This document shows, in pieces, positions 16,057-24,877 of a DNA stretch of 43,904 nucleotides (position 1 is the first letter of the stretch; each line of letters begins with the position of its first letter). Position numbers and translations under genes: made by a program. This DNA is from a virus. Below the pieces are notes generated by a model. It saw only the letters and a list, made by a program, of their open reading frames with translations. It ran no database searches and was not told the DNA's origin. Location of the stretch: the IMG/VR virus record IMGVR_UViG_3300032560_000038, positions 1 to 43,904 of that record; one strand, written 5' to 3'.

Positions 16057-17642
16057 CCTTTACAGGTACTTTACTTCCTTATCAGCCAGAGGCTGTGGAT
16101 CGTATGTGCGAGCGTAAGAAGATGCTCGTGGCGTACGACCTTGGTTTGGGCAAAACCGTTCTAACTATTGCTGCTTTAGAACGTTTGATGGATGAAGGAA
16201 AAATTACCGAGCCAGGCATTATCATTTGTTTATCCTCACTTAAATACCAGTGGGCTAATCAGATTGAGAAATTTACCAGTGGGACTTCACGCGCTTTGGT
16301 CATTGACGGCACACCAACGAAGAGAAGGGCACAGTACGAAGAAGCTTACGACTGGGGCCACACCCTCGTTGATTACGTCATTCTTAACTATGAGCAAGTT
16401 GTTAACGACTGGGACTACGTTGCCAAGCTCCCACGAGGATTCGTCGTCCTCGATGAAGCCACAGCAATCAAGTCCTTTAAGTCAAAGCGATCTAAAACAG
16501 TAAAGCGTCTAGGTAACGCTGAGTACAAGTTTGCGCTTACTGGAACTCCTATTGAGAACGGTAAGCCAGAAGAGCTTTACAGCATCATGCAGTTTGTAGA
16601 CAACAACGTCTTAGGCCGCTTCGATATCTTTGATCAAGCTTTCATCGTCCGCAATAACTGGGGCGGGGTTGACCGATACCGCAACCTTCCAGTACTCCAT
16701 GAGAAGCTAAAGACAGCGGCTGTTAGAAAATCACAGAGCGACGCAGATGTCGCCCCATTCCTTCCAGAGTCAATCCATAAGGAACCTCTAGAGGTCTTCT
16801 TTGATCGCAAGGCCTCTAAACTTTACGGACGTATTACAGATGACCTGTTAGCAGACCTAGAAGAGGCTCAGACGCTCTTTGGTAGCTCCTTCAATGTCTT
16901 GGCCCACTACGGACATGAAAGCCAGTACGGCGGTCCTGCAGACGAATTACGCGGTCGTTTGATGTCTAAGATCGGGGCGCTAAAGATGCTTTGCTCCCAT
17001 CCTGACCTAGTTAAGGACAGCGGTCTTAAGTTTCATAAGATGGAGGGCGATGGGTCAGCCTACGCTGCTGAACTACTAGATGAGGGGCACTTAGAAGGCA
17101 TTACGCACTCCCCAAAGCTTGAGACCTTGAAGGAGTATGTAAACGCTCACCTAGACCTTAATCCAGCTAACAAGGTTGTGATCTTTGCCTCATACGTAGG
17201 TATGCTTGATATTATTGCTGAGGCCTTAGGGCCAGACCAATGCCGACTATACTCAGGGAAACTAGATGCTAAGACTAAGGAAGACAACAAGATCTCGTTC
17301 AACACGCAAGCGGAAGTTCGCGTTCTCATTTCTTCTGATGCTGGTGGGTATGGTGTTGATCTGCCTGCTGCTAATCTACTGGTCAATTATGATCTACCCT
17401 GGTCATCAGGAGGAGCAATTCAACGTAATGGACGAATAAAGCGGGCCTCATCGACTTGGCCTACTATCGTCATTCAAGATATGATTATGAAGAACTCAAT
17501 AGAAGAGCGTCAACATCAGGCCCTAATGCAGAAGACCTCTATTGCTAATGCAGTAGTTGACGGCATAGGAATCGATGATGAAGGCGGCGTACCTATCACT
17601 TTGACCAGTTTGCGCCAGTTTCTGCAATCAGCCAGCGTATAG
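16053..17642 (+). CDS. SNF2-type superfamily 2 DNA helicase
   Basis: 529 residues from a TTG start overlapping the kinase stop. SF2 motifs occur in order: Q-like YQPEAVDRM, motif I DLGLGKT, motif Ia IICLSSLKYQW, motif II VLDEATAIKS, motif III ALTGTPIENG, motif V SSDAGGYGVDLPAANLL and motif VI QRNGRIKRAS. The spacing and the helicase C domain fit SNF2-like translocases found in many phages. Roles in recombination or replication fork remodelling are likely. Confidence 0.87.
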   Translation: MTFTGTLLPYQPEAVDRMCERKKMLVAYDLGLGKTVLTIAALERLMDEGKITEPGIIICLSSLKYQWANQIEKFTSGTSRALVIDGTPTKRRAQYEEAYDWGHTLVDYVILNYEQVVNDWDYVAKLPRGFVVLDEATAIKSFKSKRSKTVKRLGNAEYKFALTGTPIENGKPEELYSIMQFVDNNVLGRFDIFDQAFIVRNNWGGVDRYRNLPVLHEKLKTAAVRKSQSDADVAPFLPESIHKEPLEVFFDRKASKLYGRITDDLLADLEEAQTLFGSSFNVLAHYGHESQYGGPADELRGRLMSKIGALKMLCSHPDLVKDSGLKFHKMEGDGSAYAAELLDEGHLEGITHSPKLETLKEYVNAHLDLNPANKVVIFASYVGMLDIIAEALGPDQCRLYSGKLDAKTKEDNKISFNTQAEVRVLISSDAGGYGVDLPAANLLVNYDLPWSSGGAIQRNGRIKRASSTWPTIVIQDMIMKNSIEERQHQALMQKTSIANAVVDGIGIDDEGGVPITLTSLRQFLQSASV

Positions 17643-17648
17643 AAAGGG

Positions 17649-17654
17649 TATAAT
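17649..17654 (+). promoter_or_regulatory. -10 box TATAAT, possible leaderless promoter of the RHH gene
   Basis: A perfect TATAAT ends six bases before the ATG at 17661, so initiation would fall on the A of the start codon. No convincing -35 hexamer was seen at normal spacing. GAAAGGG lies about 12 bases from the ATG, longer than usual, so a leadered mRNA from further upstream is also possible. Confidence 0.5.
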
Positions 17655-17660
17655 TATAAA

Positions 17661-17816
17661 ATGCCTAATGCACCTAAGACCCCAACACGTACCATCCGCG
17701 TCTCTGACGAGATCTGGAAGCCTGTACAGGCTAAGGCCCTAAAAGAGGGGGTCACTGTTACGAGCGTCATTATCAAGGCTCTTGAGGCTTACTTAGCGGA
17801 AGTTGACAATGCCTAG
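17661..17816 (+). CDS. Ribbon-helix-helix-like small DNA-binding protein
   Basis: 51 residues. The sequence TRTIRVSDEIWKPVQAKA then LKEGVTVTSVIIKALEAYL fits one strand followed by two helices, the ribbon-helix-helix (Arc/CopG) pattern; RHH dimers bind operators through the paired strand. It follows the SNF2 gene and precedes a block with its own likely promoter (TTGACA overlaps its 3' end), so it may regulate that promoter. Too short for most gene callers. Confidence 0.7.
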   Translation: MPNAPKTPTRTIRVSDEIWKPVQAKALKEGVTVTSVIIKALEAYLAEVDNA

Positions 17817-17830
17817 TCAAGTGGTAATGT
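17803..17830 (+). promoter_or_regulatory. Probable sigma70-type promoter
   Basis: TTGACA (17803-17808), 16 bases, then TAATGT (17825-17830, TAnnnT). Initiation near 17837 would give a leader of about 19 bases containing GAGGGGG before the ATG at 17856. The -35 overlaps the end of the RHH gene. Confidence 0.5.
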
Positions 17831-17855
17831 AATCCATATAACCGAGGGGGTTACT

Positions 17856-18263
17856 ATGGATCTAACTCAGATCAAAGACTTAGTTCGTCAAGCTGCATCT
17901 CTTAAAGATCAATCAGATCTTCTTAATAAGCGCCACTCTGAAATCAAAGGCCGTCTTACAGAAGCTATTGATGAGCTAGGTGAGACAGATGGCCGTGGCC
18001 ACATAACACTAGAAGTCGATGACACTGTTAGTGGCATCAAATCTATTTCTAAGCAACGCCGCGTAAGCCAATCAATCGACATCGAAGTTGCCGAAGCGCT
18101 TCTTGCTGCTAAAGGCCTAACAGAAGATTGCGTTAAGCAAGTCCCTGTTCTAGATGAAGATGCGATTATGTCTGCTTACTACCAGAACAAGTTGTCAGAA
18201 GAAGATATTGACAAGATGTTCCCAAAGAAGATTTCCTACGCATTTATTATGAATAAGGGATGA
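17856..18263 (+). CDS. Hypothetical coiled-coil protein
   Basis: 135 residues with GAGGGGG upstream of the ATG. The N-terminal 45 residues are a predicted helix with heptads (IKDLVRQAASLKDQSDLLNK). A beta-strand section and a helical end (LSEEDIDKMFPKKISYAF) follow. No family recognised. It overlaps the MerR-like gene by four bases (ATGA). Confidence 0.55.
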   Translation: MDLTQIKDLVRQAASLKDQSDLLNKRHSEIKGRLTEAIDELGETDGRGHITLEVDDTVSGIKSISKQRRVSQSIDIEVAEALLAAKGLTEDCVKQVPVLDEDAIMSAYYQNKLSEEDIDKMFPKKISYAFIMNKG

Positions 18264-18718
18264 GTATGGACGACGATCTAATTGACGCTACGTTTGCTGA
18301 CTTGGATGTTTACTATCCAGGCAGTAAGCGCAAACGCCGTGAGGTCGTAAAGCCTGAACCAAAAGGTGAAGGTGCGTGGGACTCGAAGCCCTACATCAAA
18401 ACACTTCCCAGTGGTAAAGACATTGAGATGTTTGCTGTAGGATCATTGGCAACAGCCTTAGGGCGCCCGCTTATAACCATACGTGCGTGGTTCAAGTGGG
18501 GTTACTTACCAGAGTCGCCTTATCGTCTTCCTACCAAGAAAGACAAGACTGGTGTAGAGCGTAAAGGTAGACGCCTTTACACAAGACCTATGATAGAGTC
18601 TGCAATTGAAATCTTTACGAAGAATGGACTTATGTTCAAACCTCGTATAGACTGGTCGCAACATCCTACGATCGCTAAGGAGATCGCAGATGCTTGGGAC
18701 AAACTTCTAGAAAACTAA
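18260..18718 (+). CDS. MerR-like helix-turn-helix protein
   Basis: 152 residues. After a charged N-terminus, residues about 52-115 read FAVGSLATALGRPLITIRAWFKWGYLPES, then RLYTRPMIESAIEIF, the arrangement of a MerR/excisionase-type winged HTH (helix, turn, recognition helix, wing, helix). No effector domain is present, so it is a small DNA-binding protein, perhaps a transcription regulator or replication accessory. ATG at 18260 overlaps the previous stop; 18266 is an alternative start. Confidence 0.6.
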   Translation: MSMDDDLIDATFADLDVYYPGSKRKRREVVKPEPKGEGAWDSKPYIKTLPSGKDIEMFAVGSLATALGRPLITIRAWFKWGYLPESPYRLPTKKDKTGVERKGRRLYTRPMIESAIEIFTKNGLMFKPRIDWSQHPTIAKEIADAWDKLLEN

Positions 18719-18740
18719 ACCATAAGAAAAGGACTGCCAA

Positions 18741-19397
18741 ATGGCCACAGATACAGATAACTACCTAGTGGATCTAGACGATTCATTGGATGCTCGTCCA
18801 GAGCAAATCACATCAGCAGCTAGTAGCGTTGCTTCTGGCTGGGATGCAGCTACAACAAATGCCGCTCCAGCTGATGGTTACCCAGTAGACTTTAAGCAAT
18901 CTGAGGATCCTCAGATCATTAAGTTTATTGATCCAGACGGCCCGTTCGCTGTCTACAAGCTTCACTTCCTACAGAACAAGGCTGGTAAGAAGTCTTACAT
19001 CTGTATCGGAGAGAAATGCCCACTCTGCACAGTGCTACGTCACCGCCCAGAGGATAAGAAGGCATTCACTATCATTAACTTCAGCGCACCTGAAGGTGCA
19101 CAGCGTCAGCAACTTGTAGCGACTCCACGTCTTTACAAGACTATCCACGCTGCTCACTTCTCACCTCAAGGACCATTGACCAAGAACTACTGGGCAATGA
19201 GCCGCACAGGTAAGATGCAAACAACTGTTTACCACATGAATTCAGTCAAGGCTCGTGATCTCAATGAAGATTGGGGTCTAAACGAAGCTGAGGTTGAAGC
19301 CGCAGTTGGTACGTTCAAGCCATACGATCGCTCTGTAATCAAAGAGAACTCTTACCAAGAGCTTCTTGAGATCGCTCAGGATCTACTTAACGACTAA
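18741..19397 (+). CDS. Putative single-stranded DNA-binding protein
   Basis: 218 residues; AAAAGGA precedes the ATG. The N-terminus is acidic and disordered. The core from about 55 has FAVYKLHFLQNKAGKKSYICIGEKCPLCTVL, a strand-rich segment with a C-x4-C-x2-C cluster. Position just before the polymerase and followed by a strong terminator, and its general look (gp32-like OB core with a zinc site), suggest an ssDNA-binding protein. The call rests on context and weak resemblance; a different replisome factor is possible. Confidence 0.45.
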   Translation: MATDTDNYLVDLDDSLDARPEQITSAASSVASGWDAATTNAAPADGYPVDFKQSEDPQIIKFIDPDGPFAVYKLHFLQNKAGKKSYICIGEKCPLCTVLRHRPEDKKAFTIINFSAPEGAQRQQLVATPRLYKTIHAAHFSPQGPLTKNYWAMSRTGKMQTTVYHMNSVKARDLNEDWGLNEAEVEAAVGTFKPYDRSVIKENSYQELLEIAQDLLND

Positions 19398-19411
19398 CGC
19401 ACACTAGACGT

Positions 19412-19456
19412 CCAGAGGCATAGGTTTCCCCCTTTCTCTATGCCTCTGGGCCTTTT
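19412..19456 (+). terminator. Rho-independent terminator
   Basis: A perfect 12-base stem (CCAGAGGCATAG, 19412-19423, with CTATGCCTCTGG, 19438-19449) around a 14-base loop, followed by GCCTTTTTAAG. It sits between the putative ssDNA-binding gene and the polymerase, so the former may be transcribed at a higher level than what follows. Confidence 0.85.
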
Positions 19457-19468
19457 TAAGGGGTAAAT

Positions 19469-21445
19469 ATGGGGTTAATTCTTACTAAAGAAGAACTAGA
19501 TGAGATGGTTGCTTACTATCTAACACAAGACGCTTTTGCTTACGATGTGGAAACAATGGGAGATCGCCGAGGCGATACTCCAGTAAACGATGTAGTGTGG
19601 ATTAGCTTTGCCACATATGGCCGTGTAGATGTTATTCCTATGGGTCATCCTAATGGAGAGTTTATAGGCTTAGACCGCCCGTTAACTGGTCAGGGCCAAA
19701 AGCGTGTAGACGCTGGACATGCTCCTCGTGAAAGCGATTACTCTCGCAGTGATAAGCGAGCAACAAAACTATTCTCACCTGCTCCAGAACAACTGTTCCC
19801 AGCAGAGGTATTCAAGGCGCTAGAGCCTTTAATGTTTAACGATAAGATTCTTAAGGTCGGGCATAACCTAGCCTTCGACCTTACTTCAGTTGCTAAGTAC
19901 CTAGGTAAGCGTGTGCCTGTAGGCCCTTACTTTGACACTATGATTGCCTCGTTCCTGTACAACACACAGAATAAAGGTAAGTGCGGACTTGCTGATTGCT
20001 TGAAGCGTGAGATCGGCTACGAGATGGTCAAGGGCGTCGGTAAAGAGATTGAAGCCCACTCATTCCTAGAGACATATAAGTACGCTGCTTTGGATGCTAA
20101 GTACACCTTCTTGCTATGGAAAGCTTTAATCCCTAAGCTAGAAGAGTCAGGCGTCGAGAAGGTAATGAACCTAGAGATGGATGTACTGGCAGTTCTTTGC
20201 GATATGAAGCTTACTGGTGCTCCGATTGATATGGACAGCCTTACAAAGCTTCAGATCACACTAGAAGCTGAACTAGAGATCAAGCGTGCTTCTATCTACA
20301 AGCAAGCTGGTCGTCAGTTCAACATCAACTCTATTCCAGAACGTCAAGAGCTTTTATACAAGCCTAAGATTGAGGGCGGTCGTGGTCTTAAGACCAAGGT
20401 ACTCACTACAAAGGGCCAAGAAAAGAGCGATGAGGGTAAGGAACTACTTTACACAGACTACTCCACCTCCTCAGAAGCACTGGCTGAGAACAAGGAGAAG
20501 GACGAGCTTTGTAAATTGCTCGTAGAGTACGCAGATCTTAACAAGTTGCTTACTACTTATGTGATTCCATACCTAGGTGGGGACGTAACCAAGACCACTG
20601 GCGGTAAGTCTAAGACCGAGTACCGTGACAGCCTGTTAATCAATGGCCGTATTCATTGCGACTTTGTGCAGAACGGTGCGGAGACTGGTCGTTTCTCCAG
20701 CCGTAATCCAAACCTACAGAACGTCCCTAGTCCTGCTACTGCTCACGGTAAGGCGATTCGTAATCTCTTTATCCCACCAGTGGGGCAAAAGCTAGTAGTC
20801 GCCGATTACTCTCAGATTGAACCTCGTATCATTGCTGACTTCTCTCATGACCCAATCATGGTTAAGTCATACCTAGATAAAGAGGATATCTACATGACTG
20901 TAGCGGCTACCATGGGCGTTAACCGTGCTGCTGGTAAGACCCTAGTCTTATCCATGGCCTACGGCGTAGGTCCTGACAAGATAGCCCGCAGTATTGGCTG
21001 TACCAACACAGAGGCTAAAAAGCTTCTTAACGACTTCGCTGAAAAATTCTCCGCCGTTGGCCTGTATAAGTTAAGAGTCATCGGGGTAGCCCGTAAGCGT
21101 AAGTATGTAGTCACTGCCACAGGGCGCCGTCGCTACCTTCCAGATATCGTATCCAGTAACCGTGAGAAGAAGGCGGGTGCTGAGCGCCAGGCCTTCAATA
21201 CTGTGATCCAAGGCACAGCTGCCGACATCATGAAGATAGCCATGGTCCGTGCTCATAAGATGATTCCAGAAGGTGCTAAGATACTCCTCACAGTGCACGA
21301 TGAACTTGTGACTTCCTGCCCAGAGCACTTAGCTGAACAGACTGCCGAGGCCATTCGTGAAGCAATGGAAGGCGTAAAGATGCTCAAGACTATTCCGCTT
21401 ATCGCGGATGTGAAGATAGTGGATAAGTGGGGTATGGCTAAGTAA
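19469..21445 (+). CDS. polA: Family A DNA polymerase (PolA-like) with 3'-5' exonuclease
   Basis: 658 residues. Exonuclease motifs: YDVETMG (DxE), GHNLAFDL and YAALDAKYTF. Polymerase motifs: motif A VADYSQIEPRI, motif B NRAAGKTLVLSMAYG, motif C VHDELV. No 5'-3' exonuclease domain is present, as in T7-like and actinophage polymerases. In motif B the position equal to E. coli Phe762 is Leu494 (four residues after K490). GGGG upstream of ATG 19469 is a weak ribosome binding site, just after the terminator. It is the main replicative polymerase. Confidence 0.92.
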   Translation: MGLILTKEELDEMVAYYLTQDAFAYDVETMGDRRGDTPVNDVVWISFATYGRVDVIPMGHPNGEFIGLDRPLTGQGQKRVDAGHAPRESDYSRSDKRATKLFSPAPEQLFPAEVFKALEPLMFNDKILKVGHNLAFDLTSVAKYLGKRVPVGPYFDTMIASFLYNTQNKGKCGLADCLKREIGYEMVKGVGKEIEAHSFLETYKYAALDAKYTFLLWKALIPKLEESGVEKVMNLEMDVLAVLCDMKLTGAPIDMDSLTKLQITLEAELEIKRASIYKQAGRQFNINSIPERQELLYKPKIEGGRGLKTKVLTTKGQEKSDEGKELLYTDYSTSSEALAENKEKDELCKLLVEYADLNKLLTTYVIPYLGGDVTKTTGGKSKTEYRDSLLINGRIHCDFVQNGAETGRFSSRNPNLQNVPSPATAHGKAIRNLFIPPVGQKLVVADYSQIEPRIIADFSHDPIMVKSYLDKEDIYMTVAATMGVNRAAGKTLVLSMAYGVGPDKIARSIGCTNTEAKKLLNDFAEKFSAVGLYKLRVIGVARKRKYVVTATGRRRYLPDIVSSNREKKAGAERQAFNTVIQGTAADIMKIAMVRAHKMIPEGAKILLTVHDELVTSCPEHLAEQTAEAIREAMEGVKMLKTIPLIADVKIVDKWGMAK

Positions 21446-21936
21446 TGGGCTTCTTCGATAAGTTTAAGCGCGATAGAGACCAAGAGGTAACTCTTGAGTC
21501 TATTGAGATCCCTATGTCAACACTCGCACGCTGGTACTTGTATGACATGCAGATTGAAAACCCAGAGGTTATTGCTTCTGACTTAGGTCTTGTTAACATC
21601 AGTGAAGAGGGTTCAGAAAAGGAACGTCAAGATAGCGATGACCGCATTGCTATGTTGTCTGGTGTTTCGGAGTTCGCAGAGATGATGGCGGAGATAAACG
21701 CCTCAGTAATCGGCGCAGTTAAGTCACGCATTGTGGAAGAGTGCATCAGCAACGGTACATTAGAACTAGATGAGGAAGAGTTAGAGCTCCTCTACGATCA
21801 AATGGAACTGACAGATGACCTTTCACACAGTATTGGGCTTAGTGCTATTATGGCTACATTATCAATAGGAATTAACACAGGGCTGCTCCAACTAGGACCA
21901 GCATGGGCAACTGAAGGGCACAAACATGAGCACTGA
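21445..21936 (+). CDS. Hypothetical protein
   Basis: 163 residues starting at a TAATG overlap with polA. Acidic overall, mostly helical, with a Glu-rich section (LELDEEELELLYDQMEL) and a hydrophobic C-terminal stretch (GLSAIMATLSIGINTGLLQLG) that could be a membrane-associated or buried helix. Ends in a His-containing tail. No family recognised; its position between polA and recA suggests a replication accessory. Confidence 0.5.
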   Translation: MGFFDKFKRDRDQEVTLESIEIPMSTLARWYLYDMQIENPEVIASDLGLVNISEEGSEKERQDSDDRIAMLSGVSEFAEMMAEINASVIGAVKSRIVEECISNGTLELDEEELELLYDQMELTDDLSHSIGLSAIMATLSIGINTGLLQLGPAWATEGHKHEH

Positions 21937-22333
21937 CTGGTGGTCAAAAAAGATGGGCGCACCTGCTGCCCCACGTCAACCTCTACCTCCTGCACTTCCC
22001 CCGCAGCAATATCAAGCACCTGCGCCCACTAACCCTGGTTACGCAGTAGTCAACCCTACTGTTGAAATAACTCCACAGGTTCTTCCTAAGAGCGCACTTA
22101 ACCCTGTGCGATGTCCTGCATGTAATGGTGGTAACTATCCAAAGGTAGGTATGGGTACCTCACAGAATGGTAGCTTTGACGTTCACCGCTGCTACGATTG
22201 CGGTTACCCAAAGGTGCAAGCTGGCTCAGGCGTTGGTACTGTAGGCGGTAGTTCCTCAGGAGGTCCAGCAACACCTGCAAAACAAGTTGCTACAGGCGGA
22301 TTTAACCCTACGACTATCATTGGACATATTTAA
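21926..22333 (+). CDS. Proline-rich protein with zinc ribbon
   Basis: 135 residues. The first 65 are Pro/Ala/Gln-rich and disordered. Residues about 62-92 contain VRCPACNGGNYP and RCYDCGYP (C-x2-C ... C-x2-C), a four-Cys zinc ribbon. A Gly/Ser/Thr-rich tail follows. It overlaps the previous gene by 11 bases and the RecA gene by one base. A nucleic-acid or protein adaptor role in recombination is plausible from context only. Confidence 0.55.
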   Translation: MSTDWWSKKMGAPAAPRQPLPPALPPQQYQAPAPTNPGYAVVNPTVEITPQVLPKSALNPVRCPACNGGNYPKVGMGTSQNGSFDVHRCYDCGYPKVQAGSGVGTVGGSSSGGPATPAKQVATGGFNPTTIIGHI

Positions 22334-23394
22334 TGGCTACAGCAGAACTAGACAAGTTTGTACTAAAGATCAATAAGAAGCTTGGCCCAGGAACTATCGT
22401 TCGTGGCTCAGAGATTCGTGACAACCTACTAGAGCGATTCCCTAGCGGTTCATTGTCCCTAGACGTAGCGCTGGGTGGCGGTTGGACTGTTAACCAATGG
22501 CACGAAATCGTTGGAGAAGCTTCCAATGGCAAGACTGCTATTGCGCTAAAGACCATCGCTGCTAACCAAAAGCGTGACCCTGAATTCACTACTGTATGGA
22601 TTGCTGCAGAGCAGTGGGTTCCTCAGTACGCTGAGATGTGCGGAGTAGATACCTCACGTGTGTATGTAATCTCTACCAACATCATGGAAGATGCCATGGA
22701 CGCCGTCATCGAGTTGGCTGAGAGCCGCAACGTAGACTGCATCGTTATTGACTCACTTCCAGCCCTAGTACCTAGTGCTGAGGATGATCGTGAGATGGGA
22801 GAGTCAACTGTTGGTCGTGGCGCTATCGCCTCTAACAAGTTCTTCCGCAAGGTTGGTAAGGCGTCTAAGCGCAGCCTAATAGACGAGTCTGACCGCCCAT
22901 TTATCGGAATTATGATCAACCAGTACCGCCAGAAGATCGGCGTTATGTATGGAGATCCTCGCACTACCCCAGGCGGACTAGGTAAGGACTACTCGTTCTT
23001 TACCCGTATTGAGGTAAAGCGCGATGACTGGATCGAGGTCGGCACAGGCGATAGCAAGCGCCGTGTAGGTCAGACCATCAAGATCCGTACCCTTAAGAAC
23101 AAGTCTTCAGCCATCAATCCACCAGCATTTATAGACTTCTATTTTGCTGAGGGTGGAGAACTACTTCCAGGTGATTTTGATATCGGCAAGGAGATTGTAG
23201 CCTTGGGTATCCTAAACAAGATCATCACCCGTGCTGGTGCGTACTACAGCTATGGAGATAGAAAGTGGATGGGTGGAGATGCTATCCTTAAGTCACTGAG
23301 AGAAGAAATAGATCTACGCGAAACACTTGAGAAGGACGTCCTAAGAAGCGTCTTGGAGAGCTCAAAGTTTGTCGCCTCACTCGATGAAGAGTAA
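22333..23394 (+). CDS. RecA-like recombinase
   Basis: 353 residues. Shows GSLSLDVALGGG, Walker A GEASNGKT, the CIVIDSLPALVP Walker B region, the L1-type segment SAEDDREMGES, IMINQYRQKIG and the L2-type TTPGGLGKDYSF. The length and motif order match phage RecA (UvsX-like) strand-exchange proteins. Neighbouring genes encode nucleases and resolvases, giving a phage-borne homologous recombination set. Confidence 0.9.
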   Translation: MATAELDKFVLKINKKLGPGTIVRGSEIRDNLLERFPSGSLSLDVALGGGWTVNQWHEIVGEASNGKTAIALKTIAANQKRDPEFTTVWIAAEQWVPQYAEMCGVDTSRVYVISTNIMEDAMDAVIELAESRNVDCIVIDSLPALVPSAEDDREMGESTVGRGAIASNKFFRKVGKASKRSLIDESDRPFIGIMINQYRQKIGVMYGDPRTTPGGLGKDYSFFTRIEVKRDDWIEVGTGDSKRRVGQTIKIRTLKNKSSAINPPAFIDFYFAEGGELLPGDFDIGKEIVALGILNKIITRAGAYYSYGDRKWMGGDAILKSLREEIDLRETLEKDVLRSVLESSKFVASLDEE

Positions 23395-23722
23395 GGGACA
23401 ACGAGAGTCAAGGAAACACGAGGACCGACTCGCTAAAAAGTTTGACGGGAAGCGCAACGCTGGGAGCGGTGCTTTTTGGAGTCGTAAGGGTGATGTCAGA
23501 ACTGATGAGCTTTTAATCGAGCACAAGTGGACTGGCAAAACTCAGTTCACCGTCAAAGCGGTGGAGCTGGAAAAGATTGTCACAGAAGCAATTCTTGATA
23601 GTCGAACGCCTGTCCTTGGATTTCATCTGAACGGCAATAACTACGTTATGCTGACAGAAGATGACTATATGGAGCTCCGCCATTACCTCCAGGAGTGTAC
23701 GTGTACAAGGGAGACCCCCTAG
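23384..23722 (+). CDS. PD-(D/E)XK nuclease, Holliday-junction resolvase-like
   Basis: The ATG at 23384 overlaps the recA end and is preferred to a TTG at 23369. About 112 residues, beginning basic (SKGQRESRKHEDRLAKKF), then GKRNAGSGAFWSRKGDVRTDELLIEHKWT, which carries the D ... E-x-K pattern of PD-(D/E)XK enzymes, including the Gly-Ser motif seen in Hjc/RecU-type resolvases. It most probably cuts branched DNA made by RecA. A different nuclease of the superfamily cannot be excluded. Confidence 0.65.
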   Translation: MKSKGQRESRKHEDRLAKKFDGKRNAGSGAFWSRKGDVRTDELLIEHKWTGKTQFTVKAVELEKIVTEAILDSRTPVLGFHLNGNNYVMLTEDDYMELRHYLQECTCTRETP

Positions 23723-24009
23723 ATCGTTGGTACTACCACGCTAAGTGCTTCAATGAAGACACTGAGATATTCTTTCCTCCTAGAGACAAAGCGTTGTATA
23801 AGCCTATTGCTGATAAGGCAAAGGCCATTTGCTTTGGTAAGGACGGAAGACCAGAGTGCTCAGTACGAAGAGAATGTCTGCTGTCTGCTATAAAGTTAGA
23901 TGAGCAACACGGAATCTTTGGCGGCATGAGCCACAGAGAAAGAAACGCTTTACAACGTAAGGCGGCTCGTAATAATATGACCATTGAAGAGTGGTTAGAT
24001 AAAAACTAG
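23695..24009 (+). CDS. WhiB-family iron-sulfur regulator (variant)
   Basis: 104 residues from GTG, overlapping the nuclease by 28 bases. Four Cys (18, 46, 55, 61) and the GIFGGMS motif (the usual G[VI]WGG) define WhiB. The Cys spacing C-x8-C-x5-C differs from the normal C-x2-C-x5-C because GKDGRP is inserted. The basic C-terminal helix (RERNALQRKAARNNM) is the DNA-binding part. WhiB proteins hold a 4Fe-4S cluster and work with sigma factors in actinobacteria; phage copies such as WhiBTM4 interfere with host regulators. Confidence 0.85.
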   Translation: MYVYKGDPLDRWYYHAKCFNEDTEIFFPPRDKALYKPIADKAKAICFGKDGRPECSVRRECLLSAIKLDEQHGIFGGMSHRERNALQRKAARNNMTIEEWLDKN

Positions 24010-24019
24010 GGGAGACTAA

Positions 24020-24877
24020 ATGGCACAGAAGCCAAAGGGCGCACTAAAGCAGTTCTTAGATACTACTAAGAAGGAATCTAGAGTACTAGGGAAGCTAGAG
24101 CGTCACTTCCTAGCCACACCCCGCATCAAGGATCGTCGCACCGACGTCTTGCACCCATCTGAGATGGCTAAGGACAGCTGGTGTTATCGAGCCTCCTATT
24201 TTCATCTTATGGGCTTTGAGCCAGCATCAGCTAAGCGCAAGCTATCTATGCAGACTGATGGCGTATTTGAAGAAGGCCATGCCATCCACCATAAGTGGCA
24301 GAAGCGCTTTAAGAACATGAACGCTATATATGGTCTCTGGGAGTGCCGAGAGTGTGATGAGTCCTTCTGGGGCATGCCAGGAGACCATAACGGCAATCCT
24401 GACGGCGTTGTCTATAAAGAGGTCCCACTAGATTACCCACAGATGCGTATTGCTGGCCACGCTGATGGCTGGCTGACAGAGTTCGGTGATCCACTACTAC
24501 TTGAGATTAAGTCAGTTGGAGAAGGAACCATCCGCTGGGAAGATCCATCCATGCTTTACAAGTACGATGGCGATTTCAAGAAGGTATGGGCTAACTTAGA
24601 GTCCCCATTCCAAAGCCACATTATGCAAGCTCAGATCTACATGAAGTTGATTGAGCTAATTGGTTTCGACCAACCAGCACCTCAGGAGGCTTGTTTCATC
24701 TACGAGTCAAAGCCTACACAGGAGTACAAAGAGTTCATTATTCCTAAGAGCGACTTCGGCATAACAGAGAAGTTCGACGCAGCGCAAATGATTGTTGATG
24801 CAGTTGGCAAAGGTACCCCACCTATGTGTAATATAGGCGGTCCAGAACTATGCAGCAGTTGTAAGGAGTACAAGTGA
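24020..24877 (+). CDS. RecB/Cas4-like exonuclease (PD-(D/E)XK)
   Basis: 285 residues with GGGGAGAC upstream. The nuclease core is GHADGWLTEF then LLLEIKSVGEG (D ... E-x-K). Cys occurs near the N-terminus (WCYRAS) and at the end (CSSC, plus another Cys nearby), the arrangement of iron-sulfur Cas4/AddB-type exonucleases. A second Cys pair, ECRECDESFWG, may bind zinc. It probably resects DNA ends for RecA. No CRISPR genes are nearby, so it is not an adaptation Cas4. Confidence 0.75.
   Translation: MAQKPKGALKQFLDTTKKESRVLGKLERHFLATPRIKDRRTDVLHPSEMAKDSWCYRASYFHLMGFEPASAKRKLSMQTDGVFEEGHAIHHKWQKRFKNMNAIYGLWECRECDESFWGMPGDHNGNPDGVVYKEVPLDYPQMRIAGHADGWLTEFGDPLLLEIKSVGEGTIRWEDPSMLYKYDGDFKKVWANLESPFQSHIMQAQIYMKLIELIGFDQPAPQEACFIYESKPTQEYKEFIIPKSDFGITEKFDAAQMIVDAVGKGTPPMCNIGGPELCSSCKEYK

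Noticed and set aside
24020-24877. CRISPR-associated Cas4
   Set aside because: The Cys and nuclease motifs fit, but there is no cas1/cas2 or repeat array anywhere in the window; a phage recombination exonuclease is more likely.
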